DNA of 64,000 nt from Raphanus sativus (lineage: Eukaryota; Streptophyta; Magnoliopsida; Brassicales; Brassicaceae), in NCBI RefSeq assembly GCF_000801105.2, contig NW_026615330.1:94579-158578 (forward strand), given 5' to 3'. The translations under genes and the position numbers were made by a program. The notes under the pieces are model-generated. The model was not told the DNA's origin, searched no databases, and saw only the letters and a list, made by a program, of their open reading frames with translations. Position 1 is the first letter of the stretch. Every line of letters starts with the position of its first letter. Shown piece by piece: positions 24,071-35,404 of this stretch.

Positions 24071-27000
24071 ATGGCATCGGCACTTCTGACATCTTCCGGA
24101 ATGATCCCTACCACCGGTTCCACCATGGTTATCCGATCATTCTTACCCTTTGGATCTGTCCGCCTGACCCGTCCGTACAACAAGTCGTCCTTGCTCATCT
24201 CATGTTGCTCCTCTGTGTCCAAGAAGGCTGAGACTAGTGGTACTGACCTCAAAACCGTTGTGGAACGGTGGCAAGAGTATATTCCGAACAAGCTCCCCGA
24301 CAAGAACTACGTGCGTGTATTCGACACAACGCTCCGTGACGGAGAACAATCTCCCGGTGCAGCACTTACTCCACCACATAAGATAGAGATTGCCTGGCAG
24401 CTCGCTAAGCTCCGAGTAGACATCATGGAAGTTGGTTTCCCTGCGTCTTCAGAGGAAGAGTTTGAAACCATCAAAACCATCGCCAAGACCGTGGGAAATG
24501 AGGTTGTGTCTTTATTTCCTTCTTCAAACTATATCGTTTTTTCTTTCATAAAAAGAAAACTATATCGCTTTATTTAATAAAAAGGGGTTTTAATAACATA
24601 GTTCAAATTAAAGATAGTTATAACGTTGAAAGTCAGAGAGAAGCTATCTGAACCTCGCACAATAGTTGTTTTGGTGCCAAACTATATAGTTAACTTAAAG
24701 TTCAAAAAACTATATAGTTATCCTTGTTGTTTCTACTAATGAGGAATTGACATAGGGATACAATACAACTCTTAGATTATTTAGTAAGTGTCAAAAGATC
24801 ATAGGTTCAAGTTCCGATGGAAGAGGTTTTCTCTCCAAATGAGAGTGGATTTAAATGGTTTAGATTTCACCCTAGGGATGTATAGGCATACGAACCAGAA
24901 ACCTTATTCTTGTCATTCATAAGCATGCATGCACAGATGAAGAAATTGTCAAATGTTCAGCACTAAAAGATTGTCTTGTATGTTGCTAGGTGGATGAGGA
25001 AACAGGTTATATCCCAGTGATATGCGTCATCGCAAGAAGCAAAGAAAGAGATATTAAAGCGGCTTGGGAGTCAGTGAAGTACGCAAAGAGGCCGAGGATA
25101 CTCATATTCACTTCTACTAGTGACATTCACTTGAAATATAAGTTGAAAATGACTAGGGAAGAAGTCCTCGAGATGGTCGTACGCAGTATTAAGTTTGCTA
25201 AAAGTTTAGGCTTCAAAGACATCGAATTTGGTTGTGAAGATGGCGGCAGGTTCATATCTTAAAACCTATACATTTCCATTATCTTTTTCAAAGGTTCCAA
25301 AGAACATAAAATTTTAGTACTATGTTTTTATAAGAAAATCTTAGTTGCATGCAGCAAATTAAAATTATCTGAACCAAGTGATAGCCTGATGGTAAGAAGA
25401 GAACTTGTGACAAGATGTAAATTCGTCGGTCATATGTGTCTGCATCCTGCCACGAAATAAGTTGGTTTGCTTGGCATGCAAAATGAAATCATATCTTAGA
25501 TCTGACTTAGAAAACCGAAGTTAGGTTAATCATCGTTTTTGATCCCTTAGAAAATTATTGAGACTCGGCCTAGACATCAACGTTTAAGAAAAATATTGGA
25601 TCAGCCCTACTGGAATACATGAATATTTCAAACAATCATTGCATAACTAATTTTAAAGCGTTATTAGCTGTTGCAAGATAAAGTTAAAGATTTTGCCTGA
25701 CTATGTAATAAACTTTTATATAATTTTTTTTAACCATCTCATACATATTTATAAAATAGTAATATGTGATTAAAATTAAACAGGTCGGAGAAGGGTTATA
25801 TATGCAAGGTTTTTGAAGAAGCGATCAAAGCGGGTGCAACCACCCTGGCCTGCCCGGACACGGTGGGGATCAACATGCCCCAAGAATACGGAGAACTTCT
25901 GAGATACGTCAAAGCAAACACTCCTGGAATTGATGATGTTATCCTCAGCACTCATTGTCACAATGACCTTGGTGTTGCTACCGCCAACACAATCGCCGTA
26001 CCTTTTCCAATTTTCCCTCTGCATTTTATTTACAAATACCAATCAAAATACATATACAATTACACACTATATGGACATATTAATAGGGTATATGTGCGGG
26101 AGCACGACAAGTGGACGTAACAATCAATGGAATAGGTGAAAGAAGTGGAAATGCACCGCTTGAAGAGGTATGATATGCTAGAAACTACACATTTCAAAGT
26201 GAGACAAAACATATGATAATATAACCGATAAGAATAAATCTATTTTCTTTGGAACATTTTTTTTAACACAAAAAAATCCATCTCTTAATCTACTTATTAT
26301 AGGTTGGTTTTGAAAATAGTCATGAAACTCAACAAGATCGTAATGGTCTATCATCATTAAATTCATCATCAACATGAATAATTTTTTGGTATGTATATAT
26401 AGGTCGTAATGGCTTTGAAATGTCGAGGAGAATACCTGATGGGTGGTGTTTACACAAGAATAGACACACGCCAAATTATGGCTACTAGCAAGATGGTAAC
26501 TTTGACATGTCGAGGAGCTAGTGTTTTCTTTCCTTAGTTAGCCTTTAAAATAATTAACTAATAGTTGGGAATTCATGAGCAGGTTCAAGAATACACCGGC
26601 TTGTATGTTCAGCCCCACAAGCCTATAGTTGGAGCCAATTGTTTTGTTCATGAAAGCGGCATTCACCAGGTTCGGGGCTATATACATACATACCTACTTA
26701 TATGTATACAAAAAAAACAATTATATACCTACTTATATTGATTTGTTTATTATTCTTTACCCATTTTGAAGGATGGGATATTGAAAAATCGGAGTACATA
26801 TGAGATCTTATCACCAGAAGACGTTGGAGTTGTAAAATCTCAAGATTCAGGCATTGTTCTTGGAAAGCTTAGGTAATTATTCAATTTAAAGTAATATTTT
26901 TTTTGGTTTTACTCAAGTTAAACTAAGGGAAGTACCATTTTAACTCATTTGAAAAACTATGGAACTATGTAGTGGACGTCATGCGGTTAAAGGTCGTCTG

Positions 27001-27499
27001 AAAGAGGTGAATTTCTTGTGATTTATTATCTTTAGTCCTTTTTTTTAAATATTTTGTACCTTTGGTTATACAATGATCATACACTATCATATAAGAGATC
27101 AGTTTATATTTGTTAATTAATATATTTGGGTGTTTACTTCTGCTCTCAGTTGGGATATGAAATCAGTGATGAGAAACTGAACCAGGTTTTCTCACGGTTC
27201 AGAGATTTAACCAAGCAGAAAAAGGTTTTTCTTTTGATTTTCTACATATATATATATATAAATATATCTTCATTTGATATAAGAATTTTAAATACGATTT
27301 GCTATGAGATCTCACACTTAATTATTGGTTTCAATTATGTTAATAATTTCAGAGAATCACAGATGATGATCTGAAGGCATTAGTAACGTGTGGTGATGAA
27401 ATCTTCTCCTCAGAGAAATTAAACGGTACTCACGACAACCAAATCAACAATAACGGCTATGTACCGGCTCCTCCTATTTCCTCTGCGTCTGCGGTATGA
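24071..27499 (+). CDS. MAM: Methylthioalkylmalate synthase (MAM)
   Basis: Condenses acetyl-CoA with an omega-methylthio-2-oxo acid in the plastid, the committing step of methionine side-chain elongation for aliphatic glucosinolates. Ten exons join in frame to 1524 nt (507 residues, close to the recalled 506 of Arabidopsis MAM1): 24071-24502, 24990-25249, 25784-25997, 26087-26167, 26403-26495, 26583-26669, 26772-26872, 26973-27006, 27150-27224 and 27353-27499. The first 50 or so residues look like a transit peptide. The HMGL-like barrel opens with [13 protein letters not shown] (84-96). It carries [15 protein letters not shown] (about 255-263), the metal-binding His-Cys-His (288-290) and [15 protein letters not shown]. 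The frame stops after a short linker, without the LeuA leucine-feedback domain, which separates MAM from isopropylmalate synthase. All splice sites are GT/AG and no lesion was seen. A deleted second copy lies 4.6 kb downstream. Which MAM clade it belongs to is not determined. Confidence 0.95.
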
Positions 27500-28011
27500 A
27501 TATGTGAACACGTCTTTTAGTGTTTCAAAGAAAAAGAACATGTCTTTTATGTTTGTGTATCACTGTAATATCAAGTTTCTTTTGATATATACATGTATTG
27601 TTGAAACTTGTAATGAATAAAACAATATGAAGATAAAAAGCTTAAACATTAATCAATTGCCCGGGAGGTGCAAAAGGTTTCAATTGTCACCCATCTACCG
27701 AACAGGATATGACAACAGCAACTCAAATATGAGTGTTTTTAATTAAAAAACTAGATTTTGACCCGCGTTTTAAAAGATCGGGTATTTACCTATTAGAATA
27801 TCATTTCTTCAATTTTAATATTATTTCTAATTAGATGAGGATGTACTTCAGTGTTTCAATAGTTTATTATCTAATATGGTTTTATTTTTATAAATTGTTA
27901 TTCTAATTAGTGTGAGTATGTCTTTCAATAGTTTATTATCTAATATGGTATTATTTTTATAAATTATAATGTAATTTATTTGTTATTAGTAAAATTGTGT
28001 TTGCACATATA

Positions 28012-28610
28012 GGTAGGACTCGGCAAAAAACCCGAAGTAAAGCACCGAACCAAATCCGATCCAAAAAAATAATATCGAATCCGAACCGAAATTGATTAAA
28101 GAACCGAATGGATTCAAAATTTTGGTATTTAGAGAACCGAAACCGAATCCAACCCGAACCGAAGTATTTCGGATACACAGATATATCTGAAATAGATTTA
28201 TATACCTATGCATATTAATTATCTTTAGATTTAATATATATTAAAACATTCAAAATATATAACATACTCAAAACACCAAAAATACTTTAAATATCGATTG
28301 ATTCTCAATCCAAATAATTAAACTAAACTAATTTATATGTTAATTTTAGGTATTTTGACACATGCTATTCAAATTTATATGTAATGTACTATTTTGTTTA
28401 TACATTTTGAGAAATTTAAAGAATATAAATTTTTAAAATGATTTAAATAAATTATCCGAACCCGCCCGAACCCGTAAAGATCTGAACCAAATCTGAACCA
28501 GAATTTAGAAATACCCGAATGGAGCTGAAATCTTTGAACCCGAAAATTCGAAACCCGAACAGACCTGAATCGAAACCCGAATGGGTACCCGAACGCCCAC
28601 CCGGCTGCAA
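28012..28610. repeat. CCGAAC-rich repeat inside the Helitron
   Basis: Both arms hold many copies of CCGAACC/ACCCGAA/GAACCGAAA around an AT-rich centre, resembling the organisation of the element at 11060-11751. No clear terminal inverted repeat or target duplication was found, so its type is open. Confidence 0.45.
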
Positions 28611-28969
28611 ATCCGTTGTTTGTTTAATTCTTAAATATATCACATATATTAATTTGTTGAGTTCTTAAATGTATAATCTCAACTTAAAAAATAAAACAGG
28701 CTTTTTATGATTTTAAGTATAGATATTTTACAGAAAATTTGGCATAATGGGTTTATAAATTTGTTTATTTCTTAAATGAAAAACCCGGTATAAAAAAATA
28801 AAACAATATTTTTAATGATTTTCACTAAATATATTTTAAACAGAATGAGTCTAATGGGTTAACAATGGTTCAATTTGGGAAAATATAACGTTTTTGTTTA
28901 CCGACAACATTTCTTAACATAATTTATGTAAACAGACTCGAAATTTGAAGCCCATTTCGTTGTAAAAAT

Positions 28970-30103
28970 GGGAAAAACGCCATTAAAATCCTCAACTTAT
29001 CATAATAAGCCAAATAAAACCTCAACTCGTAAGTAAGCCATAAAAAACTCAAACTTCCAAATATTTTCCAAAATAATCTCAAACTTATATCAACTCAGCT
29101 CTTTTAAACATCACAAAGTCAACCGTTAATTTTTCTTAAACGTCTGTTAATTGGTAAAACTATGTATTTTGCTCTCTTTCTAAAAAATAAAAAAATGGTC
29201 TTCTCTTCTTCTCCGTCGACTGCAAATCCCTAATTCCCAAAAAAATCCTCTTCTTCACCATGGGATCAACTTCAGAGGCTCGTGGAGTGTGTATGTGGTG
29301 AACTTGTGAAGATGTACACGTAGGAAGCAAGAGAATCTGTCTCGGCCATTTTTTAAATGTGTGAGCAAGAGAGATGGAGCAAAGTTTCTCTAATCAAGAG
29401 GATAAAGTCATTCAAAGACATGTAATGAAGATGTCAAAGTCTAGATTGAGGATGTTAGATAACAAAATATATGATCATAATTGGTCACAAGTTTGTAAAG
29501 CCGTGTTATGGAGATTAATGAGATCCACTTTTCTGCAGTGACCAATCTCCCCATCAATGATATATGCATTTTTACTGCAACATCTGTCGTGATCATAAAA
29601 AACCATCAATTATATATGCATTTGTATTGCAACATCTGTCGTAATCATCAAATACCATCAATGGTATATTCATTTGTATTGATCAACCACACGATCTTCT
29701 CCTGCACCTTGACCTTCTTCGTGTCCCTCTTCAGTTCTTTCACTCAAGCAAAACCTTATTCGGCCTCCCCATATACTTTCTTCAAATCATCAAGAGTTTC
29801 ACCTTCTTCTTATGTGCGATCAATGGATCAATTTAGGGATTTAAATGAACGATTTTGGGATTCACGATCAAGACTCAACCAATTTAATATTTTTAAAGAC
29901 AGAGTAAAACACATCATTTCATTAGTTAACAGACGTTTAAGAGAAATTAACAGTTGACTTTGTAATACTTAAAAGAGCCGAGTCAACAGAAGTTTGAGAT
30001 TATTTTGGAATTTTTTCGAAAGTTTGAGATTAGTTTGCCTTGCTTAAAAGTTGTGGCTTTTTCTGGCTTATTTTGATAAAAGGATTTAAATGGTGTTTTT
30101 CCC
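28970..30103. mobile_element. Long-TIR foldback (Mutator-type, non-autonomous) element nested in the Helitron
   Basis: The ends are GGGAAAAACGCCATT and AATGGTGTTTTTCCC. The arms stay complementary for roughly 150-200 bp, including TCAACTTATCATAATAAGCC against its imperfect inverted partner, and AAACGTCTGTTAA against TTAACAGACGTTT. A perfect 10-bp duplication TTGTAAAAAT flanks it (28960-28969 and 30104-30113). It encodes no transposase; the 149-codon frame at 29508 has no recognisable motif. Confidence 0.8.
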
Positions 30104-30290
30104 TTGTAAAAATATGTAAAATTTATTGGACTGTGAATTTTCGTTGAACATGAAGTAAATTTGGTACCAAGAAACTGTTGGGCTTTTAATAGACGATTTT
30201 CATTAAAAAAGGAAAGAAAGTGGGCTGTTCTCTAATTGTAGAAATTTTAGGGGTAGATTCATAAACAGTCATCTGCTTTAATAGTATAGA

Positions 30291-31433
30291 GGGAAAATGA
30301 CCAATTAATTCCCCAAGTATTTAAAATTAACAATTTTATTCCCCAACTATTAGGTACGCAAAATAATTCCTCAATTACTAATTGACTTAACAAAATTAAA
30401 CTCATTATTAGTCTACGTTTAATAATTAACAGAGAACGTTAATCAATTGTTTTGTCCTCTTTTAAGTCATCTTCTTCCCCAAATCTCTTTCAACATGAAC
30501 CCTAAATTTCATTCAGAAAACAATTAGAGAGAGTTATTTTGTGAATCTTGATGAATCAACAAAAAATTTCATTCCGAAAGCCTCATAAGTATCAAGCAAC
30601 CATCAAAGAACCTGTAAACGATTTTTGTTCAGTCTCTGTTTTGTACTCACAATCACTCTCTATGTTTCTACTTGTGTATATTATCATAACACACAAGCAC
30701 ACTCAGTCTCTCTTTACTCTCACATTTGTTTTCTTATTGTAGAGAAGAGAGAACACTTTGATGCTACATTTTTATATTGATCTGAAGGATACACATATTT
30801 ATACAAAGAAAACACTCTTCTTCTTTTTCCTCCGTTTCTTGCGCTCCAAGCTTCTTCTTCTTCATTCTTTTTCTACGTGACTCATTGAACACTTCTTCAA
30901 TTCCAACAGTCTCTCTCTCTCCTGCAGTCTCTCTTAGTCTCTCTCCCTCTTCGTTTCTGTTTCTGTCTCCCTCTCTCTCACTCTCTTCTCTCTTTCTCTT
31001 TCATCTTCTTCGTTTCTCTCTTCCCTCTCTCTCTCTCCTGCAGTCTCTCTTCATCTCTATATTTCTCTTCATTTCTGCTCTCTCTCTCTCTCACTCCCTT
31101 CTCTGTTCCCCGTCGTCTCTTACTCTCCTGTTTGTTTCTGTGATGGGAAAAAAATACAAGAAACTCTAAATCTAAATTCAATTTGATTAAAATAGAGTAA
31201 AACAATTTGATAAACGATAGCAAAACAATTTGATTTGAAAGAGACTTGGGGAAGATGACTTAAAAGAGGGCAAAACAATTGATTAACGTTCTCTGTTAAT
31301 TATTAAACGTGGACTAATAATGAGTTTAATTTTGTTAATTCAATTAGGAGTTGAGGAATTATTCTGCGTACCCAATAGTTGGGGAATAAAATTGTTAATT
31401 TTAAATACTTGGGGAATTAATTGGCCATTTTCC
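30291..31433. mobile_element. Second long-TIR foldback element
   Basis: GGGAAAATGACCAATTAATT at the left is mirrored at the right end, which reads GGAAAATGGCCAATTAATT on the minus strand. The arms match for about 200 bp (through CTTCTTCCCC at 30470-30480, mirrored at 31245-31256). The loop (30880-31135) is extremely CT-rich with several CTCTCTCCTGCAGTCTCTCT units. No coding capacity. The target duplication is unclear because the Helitron abuts the left end. Confidence 0.7.
30905..31130. repeat. CT-rich microsatellite-like tract
   Basis: Almost pure pyrimidine on the plus strand with CTCTCT runs, forming the loop of the foldback element. The 80-94-codon open frames across it are low-complexity artefacts. 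Confidence 0.85.
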
Positions 31434-31620
31434 GATATGAGACTGATTTGGTTTTTATTTGATATACTCATACACGTGTTACCATTTGTATCAGGCCCGG
31501 CCCAATTAGTTTATGGATCTTGTGTAAAAAATTTATTTTTCAGTGGTGTTATTACAAATTAAAAACTTAAGATCTTAATTTACGCTACTTTTACAAATCA
31601 TGATTTTAAGTCTTTTAAGA

Positions 31621-31655
31621 AAAACTAGACGTTGTCCTACACATCCGTACGAGTT
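31621..31655 (-). mobile_element. Possible degraded Helitron 3' end
   Basis: On the minus strand the sequence ends in CTCGTACGGATGTGTAGGACAACGTCTAG followed by T. It resembles the CTAG terminus of another Helitron family, but no clear hairpin remains. Confidence 0.3.
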
Positions 31656-32062
31656 TGGTTTTGACATTTTTATAAAATGTTTAGTGATATTTTTAAACAT
31701 ATATTATTTAGATATTTTTTAGGTTGATACCAATTTATCCAGATCAGAAAGAATTCAATTCAAACACTGTTAGGAAATTTTTAATACTCGTACATAGTTT
31801 AATTTTAAAATACAAAAATCTGATACTCGTAACAATCGATCTGTAACGTATATTTGAATGTCATGTCTAACTGATTAGTAAACAAATAAAATAATTTTGT
31901 TAATCGGTTTTAATCCTTGTCACCAATAGAGAAATTTCATTTATACACGTGAAATTATTATGGTAATATAATTAATGTAGTAGTTTGGAAAATGAGACAA
32001 AATATAAAATATGTGATAAAATATTTTTAAAAACAATAAATGAACTGATTATAATTGCATGA

Positions 32063-32910
32063 TACAAAGAAATAAGGCGGTTTGGAGTCAGCGAAGTAGC
32101 AAAGAGGCCGAGGATACTCAGTATTCACTTCTACTAGTGACATTCACCTGAAATATAAGCTGAAACAGACTAGAGAAGAGGTCGTCTGGATAACAAAAAG
32201 TAGCATTAGGTTTGCTAAAAGTTTAGGCTTCAATGACATCGAACTTGGTTGCGAAGATGGCGGCAGGTTCATATATTAAAACCTATACATTTCCATTATT
32301 TTGTTCTCAGGATCGAAAGAACATAAAATCTTAGTACTATTTTCTATAAAGAAAAGACTGGTTGCGTAAAATAAAATATTAGATTTCCCACTGCAATATT
32401 AAATGAATTTTTAGTAATAGAAATTATTAACTACTTTTGAATTGAAATATAATTTCTTAATTAAATTTTCAACGTTTTAATTTCCAACTTAAAACCCTTA
32501 CTGCGTGTACATTCCGTTTACGGTGCTGTCTATTTTAAATAAAAACAATTTAAATGACTATGTGATGAATTTTATATATAGGGCTTTTTACTATATCATA
32601 TATAATTATAAAATATTAATTTGTGATTTAAATTTAGCAGGTTCGATAAGAATTATATATGCAAGGTTTTCGAAGAAGCGATCAAAGCGGGTGCAACCAC
32701 CCTGGCCTTCGCGGACACGGTGGGGATCAACATGCCGCAAGAATACGGAGAACTTGTGAGATATGTCAAACCAAAGACTCCTGGATGTAAAGGTTTCAAT
32801 TGTTACCCACGTACCGAACTGGAGATGACATAAGCAAATCAAATATGAACTGATTTGGTTTTAATTTGAGACACGTAATAACATTTGTATGAATATATAA
32901 ACACATATAA
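32063..32910 (+). pseudogene. MAM pseudogene (exon 2-3 remnant with internal deletion)
   Basis: 32083-32269 matches exon 2 of the intact MAM gene, with small deletions that shift the frame near 32085-32100. Part of intron 2 follows. 32641-32785 matches exon 3 (same [17 protein letters not shown] block). Right after CTCCTGGA at 32785 the sequence jumps to what lies downstream of the intact gene's stop (GTTTCAATTGT...CAAATATGA, compare 27675-27731). Exons 4-10 are therefore missing, and exon 1 is absent. The junction shares GGA with both parent sites. It cannot make an enzyme. Confidence 0.9.
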
Positions 32911-33534
32911 TAAATGCATACAAGGTTAATAAAATATAAACCAAGATCATCCCGTTTCGAACAAAAGCGCGTAGTTATGGTCATGAAGTAATTGAGGCAA
33001 AGTCAAAGAACTTAAGTCTACACCGTCCAAAGCTTCAGATGTTTAGTTAGTGGAAACCACGTCCCAATTAATAGTGCCGATCGTTTTATTAGTAACCAAA
33101 CCATTCACACGTCACAATTAACCGTTTAAACTTTTAATTACGGCAGTTATTCCCTCTTAAACTTTTAAAATATTTTTTTGACATAAATTTACAAAAACTA
33201 TTATTCATGTCTTATCTTTAGAAAAGAAATTAATGAAGATTCATCTTAAAATGTTTATATTGTTTTAAATCTCAAAACTGACCTTGAATATATCATTCAT
33301 CATGTTAAACTGAGTCTCTGTTCAAGGGCCTCTTTAACTAGTTAAGAATAACAATCACATCTTTGACTCTATGGGTACTTTTGAAATGTGAATATTTTAC
33401 CCTCCCTACCAATATTATAAATTAACAATAACTAAATGGTCATAAGTTGGAATATATATAATAAGTTATCGGATTATGACAAGTTTAATGTTCACATTTT
33501 CTAAAATAATTTGGTAAACAAGTTCAATATTCCT

Positions 33535-33545
33535 CGTATATAAGA
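33535..33545 (+). promoter_or_regulatory. Predicted TATA box of the tetraspanin gene
   Basis: CGTATATAAGA stands about 115 bases upstream of the start codon. Other TATA-like strings occur nearby, so the choice is tentative. Confidence 0.35.
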
Positions 33546-33653
33546 CACATGGATATGTATATATATTAATATATAACACTTTTGAGTTTGAGACATTCGT
33601 TTTGTCCACAAACAAAACTTTTCTCTCGGCCAAAAACAACCGGCGATTAAACA

Positions 33654-34835
33654 ATGCCACGGCTAAGCAACGCCGCCGTGATAACAACGAACGCAATCCT
33701 CGTATTGATCGGCCTCGCCACCTTATGTTTCTCTGTATACCTCTTCATCGCAGGCCCATCAGAATGTCAACGCTTCATTCAAAACCCTCTCATCGTGACA
33801 GCGACTCTCCTCTTCTTCATCTCTTCCTTAGGCCTCATCGCGGCTCTCTACGACAACTACATCATCATAACTCTCTACCTCTTCTTCCTCTTCCTCTCCA
33901 TCCTTCTCACCCTAATCTTCTCCATCTTCATCTTCCTTGTAACTAATGCTTCCGCCGGCAAAGCGTTTTCAGACAAGGGAATAGGGAATGTCAAGACCGG
34001 TGATCTTCAAAACTGGATCGGAGACCATTTCCTTCAAGGTAAGAACTGGGAAGGGATTAAACGATGCATGGCCGATTCTTCCGTTTGTAAGTTTCGTCCA
34101 CGTGACGTTGACTTTGACGCCAAACACCTCACACACGTAAAGGTATGTGTTCATATCTTTCAGTTGGCATGAGAGTTTTTAACTGAAACAAATATCCGAA
34201 CTTCCGATCCAAATCTGTTTTTAATACTCTCTGGATATATAAATTATAATCCAAACCGAAGCAAAATCCGACCTAGTAATCCAAAATATCTGAAGTATTG
34301 TTAATTATTTATATAACTTAAAAGTAATTTACATTTTTTAACAAAAAGTAATTTACATATTATAGAGTATTTTTGGAGATTTTTGTAAATTAATACCAGA
34401 TTTTTTGGTTATTTTGAATAATCTGTAGTTAATTTATGTAGGTTGGTTAATTTTTATCGAAAATTTGAACCGGAATTAGTTAATTAATGCTTTGTATATA
34501 TATTTTATATGTATTTTTTTTCTTGTATTCAGTTTGGATGTTGTCGACCTCCAGTAGAGTGTGGCTTCGAGGCAAAGAATGCTACGTTTTGGACAGTTCC
34601 GGCCACGTCGACTGCAGCGATCACTGGAGACTGCAAAACGTGGAGTAACACGCAGAGCCAGTTGTGTTACTCGTGCGAGACGTGCAAGGTTGGAGTTTAC
34701 AAAGGGATAAGAAAAAGATGGAGGATTCTTCTCGTCTTTAATCTTCTTCTTATCCTTCTCGTCGTCTTGCTTTACTCATGTGGCTGCTGTGTGAGGAAAA
34801 ACAATCGTGTTCCATGGAAACGCCGGTTCCTCTGA
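33654..34835 (+). CDS. TET12: Tetraspanin, TET12/TET11-like
   Basis: A four-pass membrane protein that organises membrane microdomains; plant members sit mainly in the plasma membrane. Two exons (33654-34142 and 34533-34835) join in frame to 263 residues, close to the recalled length of Arabidopsis TET12. Hydrophobic segments lie near residues 9-31, 44-66, 70-96 and 228-250. The large extracellular loop contains the plant hallmark GCCRPP straight after the splice, plus paired cysteines. The short tail is basic (VRKNNRVPWKRR). The start codon follows a TATA-like box and a short leader, and no lesion is visible. Its place beside MAM matches the recalled Arabidopsis order MAM1-MAM3-TET12, supporting TET12 over TET11. 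Confidence 0.9.
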
Positions 34836-35404
34836 AAAGTCATCCTTCATTTTGTTTTTCTTTCTCAAATTAATTAATATATCCTTCATTATTTTCTTGA
34901 AATTATTACTTGGTGTTTGATACTTCTTGAACATGAGTACGGGTTTGGTTATATTAACGTGTGAATGCATTGATGGAAACAACTATGAGAGCATCATTTC
35001 TCAAACAAAAAAGAAATATTAATATTTTTAAATAACTTTGTTAAATTTTTAAATTTTGTTTTTGAAAAATAAACCAGTAAACAAAAAAAAGTAGTTTTCA
35101 TGAATCTCTCAGAATATCTCATCTGAAATTCCCTTCTCAATTTCTTTCGAATATTTTGATTATGAAAACCTCTTTTAGATATTTCCAATGGCATGTTCTA
35201 TATATGCTCTCGGAAAGCATGTTCTATGCTCTGATGATCTAAAGAAAAGTACATTTTACAAAAGAGGTTTTCATAGAAAAGTATATTTTACAAAAAAAAA
35301 AGTAACTGTAGAACTATTCAAAAACACTTAAATAAACTTCACCAGTATTGCTGAAACTGGAATGTTCTATTCGGAAAAATAACATGATGACAGGACCAAA
35401 AGAA

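Larger units (their letters stand above)
27751..30290 (-). mobile_element. Helitron in the MAM 3' flank
   Basis: Read on the minus strand, the 5' end at 30290 is TCTATACTATTAAAGCAGA. This 19-base start is shared with the Helitron at 53402. The 3' end at 27751 is CTAG, preceded by a degenerate hairpin (ACCCGATCTTTTAAAACGCGGGT). The 3' border is followed by a T, as expected. No Rep/helicase frame is visible, so it is non-autonomous. It contains a nested foldback element (28970-30103) and a CCGAACC-rich stretch (about 28012-28610). Confidence 0.75.

Noticed and set aside
24730..24880. Possible tRNA-derived SINE with a B-box-like GGTTCAAGTTCC in MAM intron 1
   Set aside because: No convincing A box at the right distance, no tail and no target duplication. 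Not reported as a feature.
24071..27499. Isopropylmalate synthase of leucine biosynthesis as an alternative for the MAM gene
   Set aside because: The C-terminal LeuA regulatory domain is absent, and length and C terminus match MAM.
29508..29957. 149-codon plus-strand frame
   Set aside because: It lies inside a foldback element, runs into its inverted arm and has no recognisable domain.
30885..31223. Ser/Leu-rich and Arg/Glu-rich open frames on both strands
   Set aside because: They are low-complexity translations of the CT-rich loop of a foldback element.
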